Of a stretch of DNA of 64,000 bases, positions 1 to 10,135 are shown in pieces. How positions within the stretch are numbered: the stretch's first letter is position 1; every line of letters starts with the position of its first letter. Under the pieces are notes generated by a model. The model was not told the origin of the DNA. It saw only the letters and a program-made list of their open reading frames with translations, and did no database searches. The stretch comes from Tabrizicola aquatica (GTDB lineage Bacteria > Pseudomonadota > Alphaproteobacteria > Rhodobacterales > Rhodobacteraceae): contig NZ_PJON01000002.1 in NCBI RefSeq assembly GCF_002900975.1, positions 248,001 to 312,000 on the forward strand, in the 5' to 3' direction. Position numbers and translations under genes: made by a program.

Positions 1-1376
1 GGCATGGGATCAACCTGCCCCTGGTGATGAGCCTGGTGGCCCTGGCCGGGGGCGTGGCGATCATGGCGGCGTTCGGCGCGCGGATAGCCCAGGGGCCAGA
101 GGGGCCGCCCTTGTTGCACCGCTGGCGCGCGCAGCGGTTGTTCGAGCGGGTGCTGCTCTTGGCCACCTGGCGCGCGCCGCGGTTCCTGCACCGCAGCTTC
201 GGGACCGAGCGGTTGCAGCCGCAGTTGCGGCTGGTCGTGCTGCTGGCCATTGCTGCTGGCGCGGCCGGGGTGTGGCAGGGGCTATCGCAAGCGCCACAGC
301 CGTTGGGCAATCCGCTGAACCCGGCCTTTGCCGCGATGTGGGTGGCGGGCGGGGCCTGTGCGGTGGGGGCGGCCTGGATGGCCAAGTACCACCGGTTCGC
401 GGCACTGGTCCTCTTGGGCGGGGCGGGGCTGGTCACCTGCCTGACCTTTGCCTGGCTGTCAGCCCCTGACCTTGCGGTCACGCAGCTTCTGGTCGAGATC
501 GTGACCACGGCCCTGCTGCTGCTGGGTCTGCGCTGGCTGCCGAAGCGCAAGGAGGAGATCCTGGGCGACCGCCTGCTGAAGGCCAAGCTGCGGCGCGCCC
601 GCGATCTGGTGATCGCGGTCGCGGGCGGGGCGGGGCTGGCGGCCATCGCCTATGTCATCCTGACCCAGCCGCTGATCCCCAACGTCGGCGACTGGTTCCT
701 GCGCAACGCCTATCAAGAGGGCGGCGGGACCAACGTGGTCAACGTGATACTGGTCGACTTCCGCGCCTTCGATACCTTTGGCGAGATCACCGTGCTGGCC
801 ATCGTCGGCATCACCGTCTACGCCCTGCTGCGCCGCTTCCGTCCCGCGCCGGAAAGCGAGGAGCCGACCGTCGCCGAAAACGCGGTCGAGGCGGCGCGGA
901 TGGCCGATGCGCTGCTGGTGCCGGCGGTGATCATGCGCTGGATGTTCCCGGTCCTGCTGACCGTGGCGGCCTATCTGTTCGTCCGGGGCCACGACCTGCC
1001 GGGCGGCGGGTTCTCGGCCGGGGTGACGCTGTCCATCGCCTTCCTGCTGCAATACCTGGCGCATGACGTGCGTTGGGTGGAATCGCGGTTGACGGTGCTG
1101 CCGATCCGCTGGATGGGGATCGGCCTGTTGATCGCCGGGGTGACCGGGCTAGGCGCCTTTGTCTTTGGCTATCCGTTCCTGACCGCCCATGCGCAATACG
1201 TGGCCCTGCCCCTGATCGGCGAGGTTCCGGCGGCGACGGCGCTGATCTTCGACGCAGGCGTCTTTGCGCTGGTTGTCGGGGCGACAATCCTGATGCTGAT
1301 CGCCATCGCCCACCAGTCGCTGCGCATCGCCCGCCAGCGCGAGCGTGACGCCGCCCCGGATCGGGAGGCCGCATGA
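1..1376 (+). CDS. mnhA: Na+(K+)/H+ antiporter subunit A/B fusion, 3' part
   Basis: Membrane subunit of the multisubunit MrpA/MnhA (PhaA) cation/proton antiporter. The frame is open to the left edge, so the N-terminal Mrp-A proton-channel part lies outside the window; the first in-frame start visible (GTG at 24) is internal. The visible part contains the A-type C-terminal helices (a TQLLVEIVTTALLLLG segment near residue 160) and then a complete MnhB-type domain from about residue 290, with VRGHDLPGGGFSAG and several hydrophobic helices. Fused A-B subunits are known in alphaproteobacterial pha systems. The ATG of mnhC overlaps the stop region by 4 bp, as in a translationally coupled operon. Certain as family; only the true start is unknown. 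Confidence 0.93.
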   Translation, partial: HGINLPLVMSLVALAGGVAIMAAFGARIAQGPEGPPLLHRWRAQRLFERVLLLATWRAPRFLHRSFGTERLQPQLRLVVLLAIAAGAAGVWQGLSQAPQPLGNPLNPAFAAMWVAGGACAVGAAWMAKYHRFAALVLLGGAGLVTCLTFAWLSAPDLAVTQLLVEIVTTALLLLGLRWLPKRKEEILGDRLLKAKLRRARDLVIAVAGGAGLAAIAYVILTQPLIPNVGDWFLRNAYQEGGGTNVVNVILVDFRAFDTFGEITVLAIVGITVYALLRRFRPAPESEEPTVAENAVEAARMADALLVPAVIMRWMFPVLLTVAAYLFVRGHDLPGGGFSAGVTLSIAFLLQYLAHDVRWVESRLTVLPIRWMGIGLLIAGVTGLGAFVFGYPFLTAHAQYVALPLIGEVPAATALIFDAGVFALVVGATILMLIAIAHQSLRIARQRERDAAPDREAA

Positions 1377-1720
1377 TGGAGCTGGTCCTGTCCCTTGCCA
1401 TCGGTGTCCTGGCCGCTTCGGGCATCTGGCTGATCCTGAGGCCGCGCACCTTTCAGGTGATCGTGGGCCTGTGCCTTTTGTCCTATGCGGTGAACCTGTT
1501 CATCTTCTCGATGGGCCGGTTGACGCTGGGCGCGCCGCCGATCATGCCGCGCGGGGGCCCGATCGACCCGACCGCCTTTGCCGACCCGGTGCCGCAGGCG
1601 TTGGTGCTGACGGCCATCGTGATCAGCTTTGCCACCACGGCTTTGTTCCTGGTGGTCCTGATCGCCTCGCGCGGGTTGACCGGGACCGACCATGTCGACG
1701 GGCAGGAGCGTGAGCCATGA
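1373..1720 (+). CDS. mnhC: Na+(K+)/H+ antiporter subunit C
   Basis: 115-residue membrane protein with three predicted hydrophobic helices, the normal size for MnhC/MrpC, a homologue of the NuoK subunit of complex I. Visible family features are the VIVGLCLLSYAVNLFIFSMG helix near residue 30 and the DPVPQALVLTAIVISFA helix near residue 66. It overlaps the preceding A/B subunit and the following mnhD by 4 bp each, so it is inside one tightly coupled transcript. It acts in the inner membrane as part of the antiporter complex, probably in pH or sodium/potassium homeostasis. Confidence 0.94.
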   Translation: MMELVLSLAIGVLAASGIWLILRPRTFQVIVGLCLLSYAVNLFIFSMGRLTLGAPPIMPRGGPIDPTAFADPVPQALVLTAIVISFATTALFLVVLIASRGLTGTDHVDGQEREP

Positions 1721-3348
1721 CCGCGCTGTCGCCCGAACACCTGATCGTCGCGCCGATCCTGATCCCGTTCTTCGCGGGCGCCCTGATGCTGATCTATGAC
1801 GAAAGGCAGCGGCGGGCCAAGCTGATGCTGGGGTTGCTGTCGGTGGCGGCAACCCTCGTCGCCTCGATCGAGCTTCTGGTGCGGTCCAAGGGCAGCGAGT
1901 TGACGGGCGGCAATGACATCGGGTTCTACCTGATGGGCGACTGGGCCGCGCCGTTCGGGATCGTGCTGGTGATCGACCGGCTGGCGGCGATGATGCTGGT
2001 GCTGACCAGCCTTCTGGCCCTGCCGGTCCTGACCTATGCGGCGGCGGGCTGGCACCGGCAGGGGCAGCATTTCCACCCGATGCTGCAGTTCCTGCTGATG
2101 GGGCTGAACGGGGCCTTCCTGACCGGCGATCTGTTCAACCTGTTCGTGTTCTTCGAGGTGCTGCTGGCCGCATCCTATGGCCTGCTTTTGCACGGCGGGG
2201 GCCAGTTGCGGGTGCGGGCGGGGCTGCATTACATCGCGGTGAATCTGACGGGCTCGCTGCTGTTCCTGATCGGGGTCAGCCTGATCTATGGCGCGACCGG
2301 CACGCTGAACATGGCGCATCTGTCGATGCTGATGGCCGGCCTGGGCGAGCAGGAGCGCGGGTTGGTCCATGCCGGGGCGGGGATCATGGCGGTGGCCTTT
2401 CTGGTCAAGGCCGGGATCTGGCCTTTGTCCTTCTGGCTGTCCACCGCCTATATGGCCGGGGCCGCCCCGGTCGCGGCGATGTTCGCGATCATGACCAAGG
2501 TCGGGGTCTACGTCCTGTTGCGGCTGTCGTTCCTGGTCTTTGGCGTCGCGGCGGGGGCTTCGGCGGGCTATGGCTCGCTGGTGCTGGTGGGCGGCGGTCT
2601 GGCGACGGTGGCCTATGGGCTGGTCGGCATCCTGGCCTCGCAAAGCCTGGGGCGAATGGCGGCGCATCTGGTGCTGGTGTCGTCGGGGACGGTCCTCTCC
2701 TCGGCCGGGTTCGTGCTGGAAGGCGCGGGGACCGGGGTGCTGGCGGGCGCGCTGTTCTATCTGCTGAGTTCCACGCTGGCGACGGCGGCGCTGTTCCTGC
2801 TGATCGAGCCGATCAGCCGGGAAGAGGGCGGGATCGCCGCGATGCTGGCGCTGACCGCCGATGCCTATGGTCTAGACGAACGCGAGGCGCAGCCCGAGGT
2901 TGGGCTGGCGGTGCCTGGGACGCTGGCGCTGCTGGGGGCGACCTTTGCGCTGTGCGTGATCGCGCTGGCCGGGTTGCCGCCCCTGTCGGGCTTCATCGGC
3001 AAGGTCGGGATGCTGCGCGGGATGCTGGCGGCAGAATTGCCGGTTCCGGCGCTGGGCTGGGCCTTCGTCGCGCTGGTGATCCTGTCGGGCCTGGCCACGC
3101 TGATCGGGCTGGTCCGCATCGGCATCCAGACCTTCTGGGCCACCGAAAGCGAACCGCCCCGCCTTCTGGCGCTGGAGATCGGGCCGGTGTTGGTGCTGGT
3201 GGCGATGCTGGTGCTGCTGACCTTCAAGGCCGAGGTGACGATGCGCTATATGCAGCAGACCGCCCGCGCGGTGCTGGAGCCGGCGATCTATTCGCAGGGC
3301 GTGCTGGGCGCTCCGCGCACCGCCGAGACGCAGGAGGCCGATCAATGA
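1717..3348 (+). CDS. mnhD: Na+(K+)/H+ antiporter subunit D
   Basis: 543 residues, hydrophobic throughout, with about fourteen predicted helices. It belongs to the NuoL/M/N-like proton-translocating family (MrpD/MnhD). Typical motifs are LTGDLFNLFVFFEVLL near residue 130, with the conserved Glu of the fifth helix, and LVKAGIWPLSFWL near residue 230, with the conserved Lys. Both charged residues are used for proton transfer in this family. The C-terminal tail is soluble and slightly longer than the minimum for the family. It overlaps mnhC upstream and mnhE downstream by 4 bp (ATGA). Confidence 0.95.
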   Translation: MTALSPEHLIVAPILIPFFAGALMLIYDERQRRAKLMLGLLSVAATLVASIELLVRSKGSELTGGNDIGFYLMGDWAAPFGIVLVIDRLAAMMLVLTSLLALPVLTYAAAGWHRQGQHFHPMLQFLLMGLNGAFLTGDLFNLFVFFEVLLAASYGLLLHGGGQLRVRAGLHYIAVNLTGSLLFLIGVSLIYGATGTLNMAHLSMLMAGLGEQERGLVHAGAGIMAVAFLVKAGIWPLSFWLSTAYMAGAAPVAAMFAIMTKVGVYVLLRLSFLVFGVAAGASAGYGSLVLVGGGLATVAYGLVGILASQSLGRMAAHLVLVSSGTVLSSAGFVLEGAGTGVLAGALFYLLSSTLATAALFLLIEPISREEGGIAAMLALTADAYGLDEREAQPEVGLAVPGTLALLGATFALCVIALAGLPPLSGFIGKVGMLRGMLAAELPVPALGWAFVALVILSGLATLIGLVRIGIQTFWATESEPPRLLALEIGPVLVLVAMLVLLTFKAEVTMRYMQQTARAVLEPAIYSQGVLGAPRTAETQEADQ

Positions 3349-3827
3349 CGCGCCTTTTGCCGCATCCGCTGCTGTCGCTGGGGCTGCTGCTGCTGTGGCT
3401 GGTGCTGACCCGGTTCTCGCTGGGCCATCTGGTGCTGGGGTCGGTGATCGCCCTGGGCGCGGGGCTGGTCTTTGCCCGGCTGGAGCCTGCCGTCCCCCGG
3501 CGCCGGCGGGTCTGGCCGCTGCTGCGGCTGGCGGGGATCGTGGCGGTGGACATCGTCCGGTCCAACCTGGCGGTGGCCTGGCTGATCCTGTCGGACGGGC
3601 GCAACCGCCGCTCGGGCTTTGTCGAGATCCCGCTGCGCCTGCAGGACCCCGGTGCGCTGGCGCTTCTGGCGCTGATCCTGACCGCGACCCCGGGAACCGC
3701 CTGGTTGGAGCATGACCGGGCGACGGGCGTGCTGCTGCTGCATGTCTTTGACCTGAAGGACCCCGAAGAATGGCGCGTGCTGATCCGCGACCGCTATGAG
3801 GCCCTGCTTCTGGAGGCATTCGGATGA
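3345..3827 (+). CDS. mnhE: Na+(K+)/H+ antiporter subunit E
   Basis: 160-residue subunit E of the Mrp/Mnh antiporter. The start is the ATG at 3345, which overlaps the mnhD stop as ATGA; the open frame extends further upstream but that part is antisense-like shadow inside mnhD. Two N-terminal hydrophobic helices (residues about 5-40) are followed by a soluble domain. This contains the family-typical [13 protein letters not shown] near residue 110 and a C-terminal [12 protein letters not shown] segment. It is translationally coupled to mnhF by a 4-bp overlap. Confidence 0.92.
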   Translation: MTRLLPHPLLSLGLLLLWLVLTRFSLGHLVLGSVIALGAGLVFARLEPAVPRRRRVWPLLRLAGIVAVDIVRSNLAVAWLILSDGRNRRSGFVEIPLRLQDPGALALLALILTATPGTAWLEHDRATGVLLLHVFDLKDPEEWRVLIRDRYEALLLEAFG

Positions 3828-4108
3828 CTCTGGACACCGCGCTGTGGTTCGCCGTGACCTATGCACAGCTGGCCCTGGCCCTGGCGGCCTGCCTGGCCGC
3901 CGTCCGTATCCTGATCGGCCCCCGGGCCGAGGATCGGGTGCTGGGCCTGGATGCCCTTTATGTCGCGGTGATGCTGCTGTTCATCGTGACCGGTCTGCGG
4001 CTGGGCACGCCCTTTCTGTTCGAGGCGGCGCTGGTGATCGCGGTCGCCGGGTTCGTGTCCAACGTGGCGCTGGCCAAGTTCCTGATGCGCGGCGAGGTGA
4101 TCGAATGA
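3824..4108 (+). CDS. mnhF: Na+(K+)/H+ antiporter subunit F
   Basis: 94-residue subunit F with three hydrophobic helices. The conserved [18 protein letters not shown] stretch after the first helix is the hallmark of MnhF/MrpF/PhaF. Its start overlaps the mnhE stop and its stop overlaps the mnhG start, both as ATGA. It is a small inner-membrane component of the same antiporter complex. Confidence 0.94.
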   Translation: MTLDTALWFAVTYAQLALALAACLAAVRILIGPRAEDRVLGLDALYVAVMLLFIVTGLRLGTPFLFEAALVIAVAGFVSNVALAKFLMRGEVIE

Positions 4109-4446
4109 CCGGGCTGGAAACCCTTCCCCCCGGGTTGGCGGTGGCGGTGGCGGGGCTTCTGGTCCTGGGCAGCACGCTAACCCTGCTGGGCGCCGTGGGC
4201 CTGGTGCGACTGCGCAGCTTCTACGACCGGATCCATGCGCCGACGCTGGGCACCAGCTGGGGCGCGGCGTCGATCCTGCTGGCCTCGATCCTGGTCTGGT
4301 CCTGGGCCGAGGACCGCACTGTGGCGCATGAACTGGTGATCGGCGTTTTCCTCATGGTCACGACGCCGGTGACGCTGATGCTGATCGGTCGCGCCGCCCT
4401 GCACCGCAGCCGCAGCGCCGGCGAGGCGCCCGAGGACGAGACCTGA
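4105..4446 (+). CDS. mnhG: Na+(K+)/H+ antiporter subunit G
   Basis: 113-residue subunit G and the last gene of the antiporter operon. The ATG at 4105 overlaps mnhF. Three helices are visible. The family motif [20 protein letters not shown] sits at residues about 32-51, followed by a loop and the helix [19 protein letters not shown]. The C-terminus is charged. The gene ends 7 bp before the stop of the convergent kinase gene, with no obvious hairpin terminator between them. Confidence 0.94.
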   Translation: MTGLETLPPGLAVAVAGLLVLGSTLTLLGAVGLVRLRSFYDRIHAPTLGTSWGAASILLASILVWSWAEDRTVAHELVIGVFLMVTTPVTLMLIGRAALHRSRSAGEAPEDET

Positions 4447-4453
4447 ACGCGGG

Positions 4454-5500
4454 TCAGCTTGCCGGGGTGCAGACCGGCCGCGACGGGCCGGCATTGCTGC
4501 GTTGCGGCCGCGTCGGAACCACTGGCCCCGCTGCGCCTGCGGTCCGCAGCAAGACGACCGGCTTGCCACCGCCGGGCACCCCACCCAGGACCGCCCGCCA
4601 GTCCCGCGCCGAGGCATAGCGCGCCGCCGCCCGAACCGAGAGCGCCCGGTCGATGCTGGCCAGAAATCCGGCAGGATAGCGCGGGTCGGTTCCGGCCAGC
4701 GCCGGAAGGGGATCGGGCAGCCCGTCGATCCGGGCATTCCGGCGGGCCTGGGCTTCCGCTGGCACCTGACCACGGATGGCCAGATACAGCGTTGCACCCA
4801 GCGCGTAGATGTCGGCCTGCGGCCCAAGGGCGGCATTCCTGGTGTAAAGCTCGGGCGGGGAGAAGCCGTCCTTGACCATGGTGAACCCGTCATAGGGCTG
4901 GCTGACACCGCGCAGGCAGGCCCTTGCCGAGCCGAAGTCGATCAGGACCGGCACCCCGTCCGGCGTGACGCAGATGTTGTCCGGCGCGATGTCGCAATGC
5001 AAAAGGCCCTTGTCATGGACCTGGACCAAGGCCGAGACCAGTTGGCGCGCCAACTGCACGATGCCTTCGGGCGTCAGGCGCTGTGGCGCATCCTCGACAA
5101 TCTGCTGCAGGTCCTGGCCGGGAATGCGGTCCAGCACCAGATAGGCGGTGCCGTTTTCCTGGAACGTGTCATGCGCGCGCACGATGTTCGGGTGTGACAG
5201 GCGGTTCAGCGCCGCGCCCTCGTCCAGCAGGGACCGGACGACCCTGGCGTGGTTCTGGCGCTGGCCGTCGGACCGGCACAGAACCTGCGTCTGCTGGCGG
5301 CGGTTGAAGTCGGGCACGAAGCTTTCCTTCACCACGACCTCGCGGCCGCAGGCATCAATCGCAATGTAGGTGTTCCCGAAACCGCCGCTGCACAGGAAGG
5401 ACCGGATGCTGTACTTGCCCCCCAGCAAAGCCGTTCCCGGCAAAAGCACATCGTCCAGATCGGCAATAATGTCGGCGCCGGACCATCTTTCGAAACCCAT
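4454..5500 (-). CDS. Ser/Thr protein kinase (Hanks type)
   Basis: 348-residue soluble protein kinase. The glycine-rich loop SGGFGNTY is at residues 38-45, the ATP-anchoring Lys is K58 (VVVKE), and a helix-C Glu is plausible at E94. The catalytic loop is HCDIAPDN at 168-175, with the catalytic Asp170 and Asn175 kept but Cys in place of the usual Arg and Ala in place of the usual Lys. DFG is at 188-190, an SPPE activation-segment end at 214-217 and D230 in DIYALG. The C-terminal tail of about 40 residues is Pro/Gly-rich and disordered; there is no transmembrane helix or PASTA domain. The non-RD catalytic loop suggests activation-loop-independent control. An FHA reader and a PP2C eraser lie about 19 kb away (23556-25434), and I infer these as partners. 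The Ala at the family Lys position leaves activity to be proven. Confidence 0.88.
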   Translation of the reverse strand: MGFERWSGADIIADLDDVLLPGTALLGGKYSIRSFLCSGGFGNTYIAIDACGREVVVKESFVPDFNRRQQTQVLCRSDGQRQNHARVVRSLLDEGAALNRLSHPNIVRAHDTFQENGTAYLVLDRIPGQDLQQIVEDAPQRLTPEGIVQLARQLVSALVQVHDKGLLHCDIAPDNICVTPDGVPVLIDFGSARACLRGVSQPYDGFTMVKDGFSPPELYTRNAALGPQADIYALGATLYLAIRGQVPAEAQARRNARIDGLPDPLPALAGTDPRYPAGFLASIDRALSVRAAARYASARDWRAVLGGVPGGGKPVVLLRTAGAAGPVVPTRPQRSNAGPSRPVCTPAS

Positions 5501-5708
5501 GGTGTTTCAGCCCCCCGAAAAGCAGAAACTTGTCCGGGCTGGCGGCCGCAGTTGCCGAGTCCCGACATAAGTGAGGTTAGCGCCGCAACTTTGGGTTGCA
5601 ACTTTTTTCCGGCAGCTTTGGGGCAGTATTTTGGACAGATTTTATTATTGCCCGATTCAACCCTAGATTGTGCAACCACTGGCAACAATGAAGGGTCCGC
5701 AGGGCGCT

Positions 5709-5731
5709 GCCTGCCCGAGATTCGGGCAGGC
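5709..5731 (-). terminator. strong hairpin downstream of ftsK
   Basis: A perfect 10-bp stem (GCCTGCCCGA pairing with TCGGGCAGGC) with a 3-nt loop lies 33 bp past the ftsK stop. On the minus strand it is not followed by a clear T run, so it may be a weak or Rho-assisted terminator or a 3'-end stabiliser. The AT-rich stretch between it and the kinase start (about 5580-5690) is the natural place for the kinase promoter, but I could not assign -35/-10 boxes confidently. Confidence 0.55.
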
Positions 5732-5763
5732 GCAGAGTCGGGCGGGCCAAGGCTGGGTGGGGG

Positions 5764-8736
5764 TCAGCGTTCCTCGACCAGAATCTCGCGCTTGCCGACA
5801 TGGTTGGCGCGGGTGACGACGCCTTCTTCCTCCATCTGCTCGACCAGGCGGGCGGCCTTGTTGTAGCCGATGCCCAGCTTGCGCTGGATGTAGGAGGTGG
5901 AGCATTTGCGGTCCTTCGCCACGATGGCGACGGCCTGGTCATACAGCGTGTCATCGCCTTCCGAGTTCAGGCCCAGCACGGCGTCAATCTCGTTGTCGCG
6001 TTCGTCATCCACGCTTTCCACGACGCCGGACATATAGACCGGCGGGCCGAAGCTCTTCAGGTGGTTGACGATTTCCTCGACCTCTTCGTCGCTGACGAAC
6101 GGACCATGGATACGGGTGATCTTGGCGCCGTTGCCCATGTAAAGCATGTCGCCCGCGCCCAGAAGCTGTTCGGCCCCCTGTTCGCCCAGGATGGTGCGGC
6201 TGTCGATCTTGGACGTAACCTGGAAGGAAATCCGGGTCGGGAAGTTCGCCTTGATCGTGCCGGTGATCACGTCCACGGACGGCCGCTGCGTCGCCATGAT
6301 CAGGTGGATACCCGACGCCCGGGCCATCTGTGCCAGACGCTGGATGCAGGCCTCGATCTCTTTGCCCGCCACCATCATCAGGTCGGCCATCTCGTCGACG
6401 ATGACGACGATATAGGGGAAGGGCTGCGGCGCGAATTCCTCGGTCTCGAAGATGGGGTCGCCGGTTTCCTCGTCAAAGCCGGTCTGGATGGTGCGCTTGA
6501 ACATCTCGCCCTTGGACAGCGCCTCACGCACGCGGCCGTTGTAGCCTTCGATGTTGCGGACGCCCATCTTGGACATCTTGCGATAGCGTTCCTCCATCTC
6601 ACCCACGACCCATTTCAGGGCGACCACGGCCTTCTTCGGGTCGGTGACGACGGGGGACAGAAGGTGCGGGATGCCGTCATAGACGGACAGTTCCAGCATC
6701 TTCGGGTCGATCATGATCAGGCGGCACTCTTCCGGCGTCAGCTTGTAGAGGAGGCTGAGGATCATGGTATTGATGGCGACCGACTTGCCCGAGCCGGTGG
6801 TCCCCGCAATCAGAAGGTGGGGCATCTTGGCCAGGTTGGCCACCACGGGTTCGCCGCCGATGTCCTTGCCAAGGGCCAGGGGCAGGCGCAGGTGGCTGTC
6901 GCCAAAGTCGCGAGCGGCCAGGATTTCGCGCAGGACGACCTTTTCACGGATCGCGTTCGGCAGTTCGATGCCGATCACACTGCGGCCGGGCACGGTCGAG
7001 ACGCGGGCCGAAAGCGCCGACATGCTGCGGGCGATGTCGTCGGCAAGGCCGATCACGCGGCTGGCCTTCAGGCCCGGCGCGGGTTCCAACTCGTACATGG
7101 TGACGACCGGGCCGGGGCGGACGGCGGTGATCTCGCCCTTGACGCCGTAATCGTCCAGCACGGATTCCAGCATCCGCGCGTTTTCCTCCAGCGCCTCGTC
7201 GGAAAGCTGGCTGCGCTGGATGGTGGTCGGGCTGGACAGCAGGCTGAGCGGCGGCAGTTCGTACTGGCTGGCGGCCTCGTCAAAGCGCAGGGCGGGCTGG
7301 CTTTCGGCCATCGCCTGGCGCGACGGGGCGGGCTTCTTCACCGCGACATGCTGCACCACGGCGCGGCGATCGGCGGCAAAGCCCAGCGGGCGGGCGGGGG
7401 GAAGCTCGTCCTCCAGCTCGTCCAGGGCATCAAGGTCATCCTCGGGGGCCTCGTCCCAGGTGGCGTTTTCGGCATAGGTGTTGACCGAAAGGGCGTCCTG
7501 GTACTGGTCCTCGTCATCCTCCTCGACCTCGGCCTGCCATTGCGGCGAGAGCGGGGCCGCGACAGGGGCGGCGGCAGAAGGCATGGACCGCGGCTGCGGC
7601 CGGGTATCGACCATCAACGGGACCGGCCCCTTCGGTCGCATGACCGGCGGTTCCACCCGCGATGTCGGGGGCAGCGGTGCGGGGGCCACGGGGAAATCGG
7701 GGCTGCGCTGCACGCGGGTGCGGATCACGTCCGAAATACGGGCCTTGATCCGGTCCTGCTGCGGCATCTCGGGGGTCCAGGAGGGGGCCTCGGGTTCGAT
7801 CAGTTCGGGCTCGGGATCGGGCTGGGCCTTGCGGCGCAGGCGGTCGAGCAGGCCCAGCTTCGGCTGCAGTGCGGGCGCAGGTTCGGGTGCGACGGGGCGG
7901 GACTCGGACCGGAGCGACGGCGGCATGGCGCGGGCCGGGCTGGCGCGCAGCGGCTCGGGCGCCATGGAGCCGGTCACGGGCGGCACTGCGCGTCGGACGG
8001 CAGTATCACGCGCCAGGTGCGGCGCGGCGGCGGACCGGGCGCGGGCACGGTCCTGCAAGGACATCGCGCCACTGACCGCCCCGCGTGCGCCGGAACCGAA
8101 GGCGGTGGCCGCGGCATTGTAGCCCAGGATCGAGCCAAGCAGCAGGAAGCGCCAGATCGACCGCAGCTCGATCATGTCAAAGCCGCAGACATACAGCATG
8201 AAGGCGATCAGGCCGGCAAATGTCACCAGTGACAGGAACTTCAGCCCGAAGCCCGCGCTGCCCGGCACCACCCCGATCAGCGAGCCAAGGACGGTGTCGC
8301 CGAACAGCCCGCCAAGGCCGAAGGTGTGGGTCCAGGTATCGCCCGGCACCAGCGTCGCGCAGTGGACGGCGGCGAAGGCCACCGCGACCACGGCAAAGAC
8401 CACGCGGCCCAGCGCCCGCTCGCCACCGCGATGCGCCATGAAGCGCACGCCCCAGGCCAGGAAGATCACCGGGATCGCCCAGGCCCCCTGCCCGATCAGG
8501 ATCGTCAGCGTCGAGGCGACAGCAGCCCCGAACCGGCCCAGCATGTTCTGCGCGGGTTCATCGGTGGCGACCATCCAGCCCGGATCCTCGGGCGAGTAGC
8601 TGCCCAGGATCAGCGCGAAGGCAAGAGCGACCAGGATAAGGCCCAGGCCCAGAAGCTCACGCCCGCGGCGTTCGAGCATCGCCTGCGTGCCCTGGTCCAG
8701 AAGCGGATCGCGCTGCCGTGCCTGAAAGGATGCCAT
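5764..8736 (-). CDS. ftsK: DNA translocase FtsK
   Basis: 990-residue FtsK. The N-terminal part (residues about 25-190) has four membrane helices that anchor it at the division septum. Residues about 200-500 form the Pro/charged linker. The RecA-like motor follows, with Walker A GTTGSGKS at 645-652 and a Walker B region ending [10 protein letters not shown]. The C-terminal 60 residues (from about 930) form the winged-helix gamma domain that reads KOPS sequences and contacts XerD. All parts are present, so it should be functional in chromosome segregation and dimer resolution. The gene upstream on the same strand (aminotransferase) ends 7 bp before its ATG, so the two are probably co-transcribed. 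Confidence 0.96.
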   Translation of the reverse strand: MASFQARQRDPLLDQGTQAMLERRGRELLGLGLILVALAFALILGSYSPEDPGWMVATDEPAQNMLGRFGAAVASTLTILIGQGAWAIPVIFLAWGVRFMAHRGGERALGRVVFAVVAVAFAAVHCATLVPGDTWTHTFGLGGLFGDTVLGSLIGVVPGSAGFGLKFLSLVTFAGLIAFMLYVCGFDMIELRSIWRFLLLGSILGYNAAATAFGSGARGAVSGAMSLQDRARARSAAAPHLARDTAVRRAVPPVTGSMAPEPLRASPARAMPPSLRSESRPVAPEPAPALQPKLGLLDRLRRKAQPDPEPELIEPEAPSWTPEMPQQDRIKARISDVIRTRVQRSPDFPVAPAPLPPTSRVEPPVMRPKGPVPLMVDTRPQPRSMPSAAAPVAAPLSPQWQAEVEEDDEDQYQDALSVNTYAENATWDEAPEDDLDALDELEDELPPARPLGFAADRRAVVQHVAVKKPAPSRQAMAESQPALRFDEAASQYELPPLSLLSSPTTIQRSQLSDEALEENARMLESVLDDYGVKGEITAVRPGPVVTMYELEPAPGLKASRVIGLADDIARSMSALSARVSTVPGRSVIGIELPNAIREKVVLREILAARDFGDSHLRLPLALGKDIGGEPVVANLAKMPHLLIAGTTGSGKSVAINTMILSLLYKLTPEECRLIMIDPKMLELSVYDGIPHLLSPVVTDPKKAVVALKWVVGEMEERYRKMSKMGVRNIEGYNGRVREALSKGEMFKRTIQTGFDEETGDPIFETEEFAPQPFPYIVVIVDEMADLMMVAGKEIEACIQRLAQMARASGIHLIMATQRPSVDVITGTIKANFPTRISFQVTSKIDSRTILGEQGAEQLLGAGDMLYMGNGAKITRIHGPFVSDEEVEEIVNHLKSFGPPVYMSGVVESVDDERDNEIDAVLGLNSEGDDTLYDQAVAIVAKDRKCSTSYIQRKLGIGYNKAARLVEQMEEEGVVTRANHVGKREILVEER

Positions 8737-8743
8737 TCGTCCC

Positions 8744-9922
8744 TCACCGATAGATGCAGTCGCGAAGCATGGTCAGCCCGCGCTGTGTTTCTTCTGGCGT
8801 GGCGACCAGCGCCACGCGGATATATCCAGCACCGGGGTTTTGGCCCCCGGCATCGCGCGAAAGATAGGCGCCGGGCAGAACCCGCACCCCCGTCTCGCGC
8901 CAAAGTCTAAGCGCCGCCTGTTCGCCGTCTTCGACCGGCAGCCAAAGGAAAAAGCCGCCATCCGGCGCCTGATAGCCCTGCACGCCGGCAAAGATGCGGT
9001 CGGCGGCGCGGAACTTGTCCTGATACAGCGCCCGGCTGGTCGTGACGTGCCCCTCATCGGCCCAGGCCGCCTCGGCCACGCGTTGCAGGGGCAGGGGCAG
9101 CGGCGCGCCGGCAAAGCTGCGCAACTGGCGGATACGCTTCATGCTTTCGCTGCCAGCCGCCACAAAGCCCGAGCGCAGGCCCGGCAGGTTCGACCGCTTG
9201 GACAGCGAGTGGAACACGACCGCACGCTCCGGGTCGGCGCCCTGCCCCGCCGCGACCTGCAGCAGGCCGGGCGGCGGTGCCTCGCGCCAGATTTCGGAAT
9301 AGCATTCGTCGGCCAGCACGGTGAAATCGTGCTTTTCCGCCAGCGCCAGCAGGTCGGCCAGATAATCGGCCGAGGCGACGGCCCCCTGCGGATTGGCAGG
9401 CGAGCAGATATAGGCGATGGCGGTGCGGTCCAGCACTTCGGCCGGCAGGCTGCCGTAGTCGGGCAGGAAGCCGGTGGCGGCCGTCGCGGGCACATAGACG
9501 GGTTCCGCGCCCACTGTCAGCGCAGCCACTGCATAGACCTGGTAGAACGGGTTTGGCATCAGAACGACCGGCTTCTGGCCGTTCTTCATTTCCGGGCACA
9601 GGGCAATGCAGGCGTTGAACAACCCTTCGCGCGTGCCGTTCAGGACCATCAGCCGGTCCTCGTCCACAGTCACGGCATAGCGGCGGGCGATCCAGGACGA
9701 GATGGCGGCCAAAAGCTCGGGCGTGCCATCGTTCGGGGGATAGACGCCAAAGCCGGACAGGTTCGCCGCCAGGATGGGACCGACGAAATCGGGCATGGCA
9801 TGGCGCGGCTCGCCAATGGTCATGGCGATGGGCTCACCGCCGGGGGCGTGAGCGTCCAGAAGCTTCCGCAGGCGCGGAAACGCGTATTCTGGCAGGTTCG
9901 AAAACCGCTCAGGAAATGCCAT
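8744..9922 (-). CDS. dapC: PLP-dependent aminotransferase, DapC-like
   Basis: Fold-type I aminotransferase, 392 residues from the ATG at 9922 ([10 protein letters not shown]). The frame is open further upstream, but that extension has no homology-like features and crosses a REP hairpin. Visible motifs are the substrate/PLP region [10 protein letters not shown] near residue 65, PNPFYQVY, the SPANPQG turn, the Asp/Tyr of [11 protein letters not shown], and the PLP lysine in [15 protein letters not shown]. In alphaproteobacteria proteins with this signature serve as N-succinyldiaminopimelate aminotransferase in lysine/peptidoglycan synthesis. Another acidic-substrate aminotransferase role cannot be excluded. 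It lies 7 bp upstream of ftsK. Confidence 0.8.
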   Translation of the reverse strand: MAFPERFSNLPEYAFPRLRKLLDAHAPGGEPIAMTIGEPRHAMPDFVGPILAANLSGFGVYPPNDGTPELLAAISSWIARRYAVTVDEDRLMVLNGTREGLFNACIALCPEMKNGQKPVVLMPNPFYQVYAVAALTVGAEPVYVPATAATGFLPDYGSLPAEVLDRTAIAYICSPANPQGAVASADYLADLLALAEKHDFTVLADECYSEIWREAPPPGLLQVAAGQGADPERAVVFHSLSKRSNLPGLRSGFVAAGSESMKRIRQLRSFAGAPLPLPLQRVAEAAWADEGHVTTSRALYQDKFRAADRIFAGVQGYQAPDGGFFLWLPVEDGEQAALRLWRETGVRVLPGAYLSRDAGGQNPGAGYIRVALVATPEETQRGLTMLRDCIYR

Positions 9923-10050
9923 TGCTGCCTCAAGGTCGGGGTCTATGCGCCCCATTTGCGGCAACGATAACCGGGCATGGCGCGCAGGTCCAGAAAAACC
10001 AACAGCTTTATGGGCTTGGGTCGCGGGGTCTGTGGCATTCCGGCAAGATC

Positions 10051-10077
10051 GGGCGGTGGGCGAATCGCCCGCCCTAC
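10051..10077 (-). repeat. GTAG-type REP-like palindrome 1
   Basis: Between the amidase and aminotransferase genes. Read on the minus strand it is GTAGGGCGGGCGATTCGCCC, then ACCGCCC: a GTAG foot followed by a GC hairpin (GGGCGA...TCGCCC). It has the same orientation as the next copy 34 bp away. It belongs to a family of five such elements in the window. Confidence 0.7.
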
Positions 10078-10110
10078 CTGGGGCAGGTCCCGGGCCGTGA
10101 TCGCGGGCGT

Positions 10111-10135
10111 AAGGTGGGCGATCCGCCCACCCTAC
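10111..10135 (-). repeat. GTAG-type REP-like palindrome 2, supplies the amidase stop codon
   Basis: Minus-strand sequence GTAGGGTGGGCGGATCGCCC then ACC, a GTAG foot plus hairpin. The TAG inside the GTAG foot (10132-10134) is the in-frame stop codon of the amidase gene, so the repeat sets the C-terminus of that protein. Confidence 0.7.

Noticed and set aside
5800-8232. 810-aa open frame on the plus strand
   Set aside because: It is antisense to ftsK, has low-complexity His/Gly/Asp-rich translation and no motif; long shadow frames are expected at this GC content.
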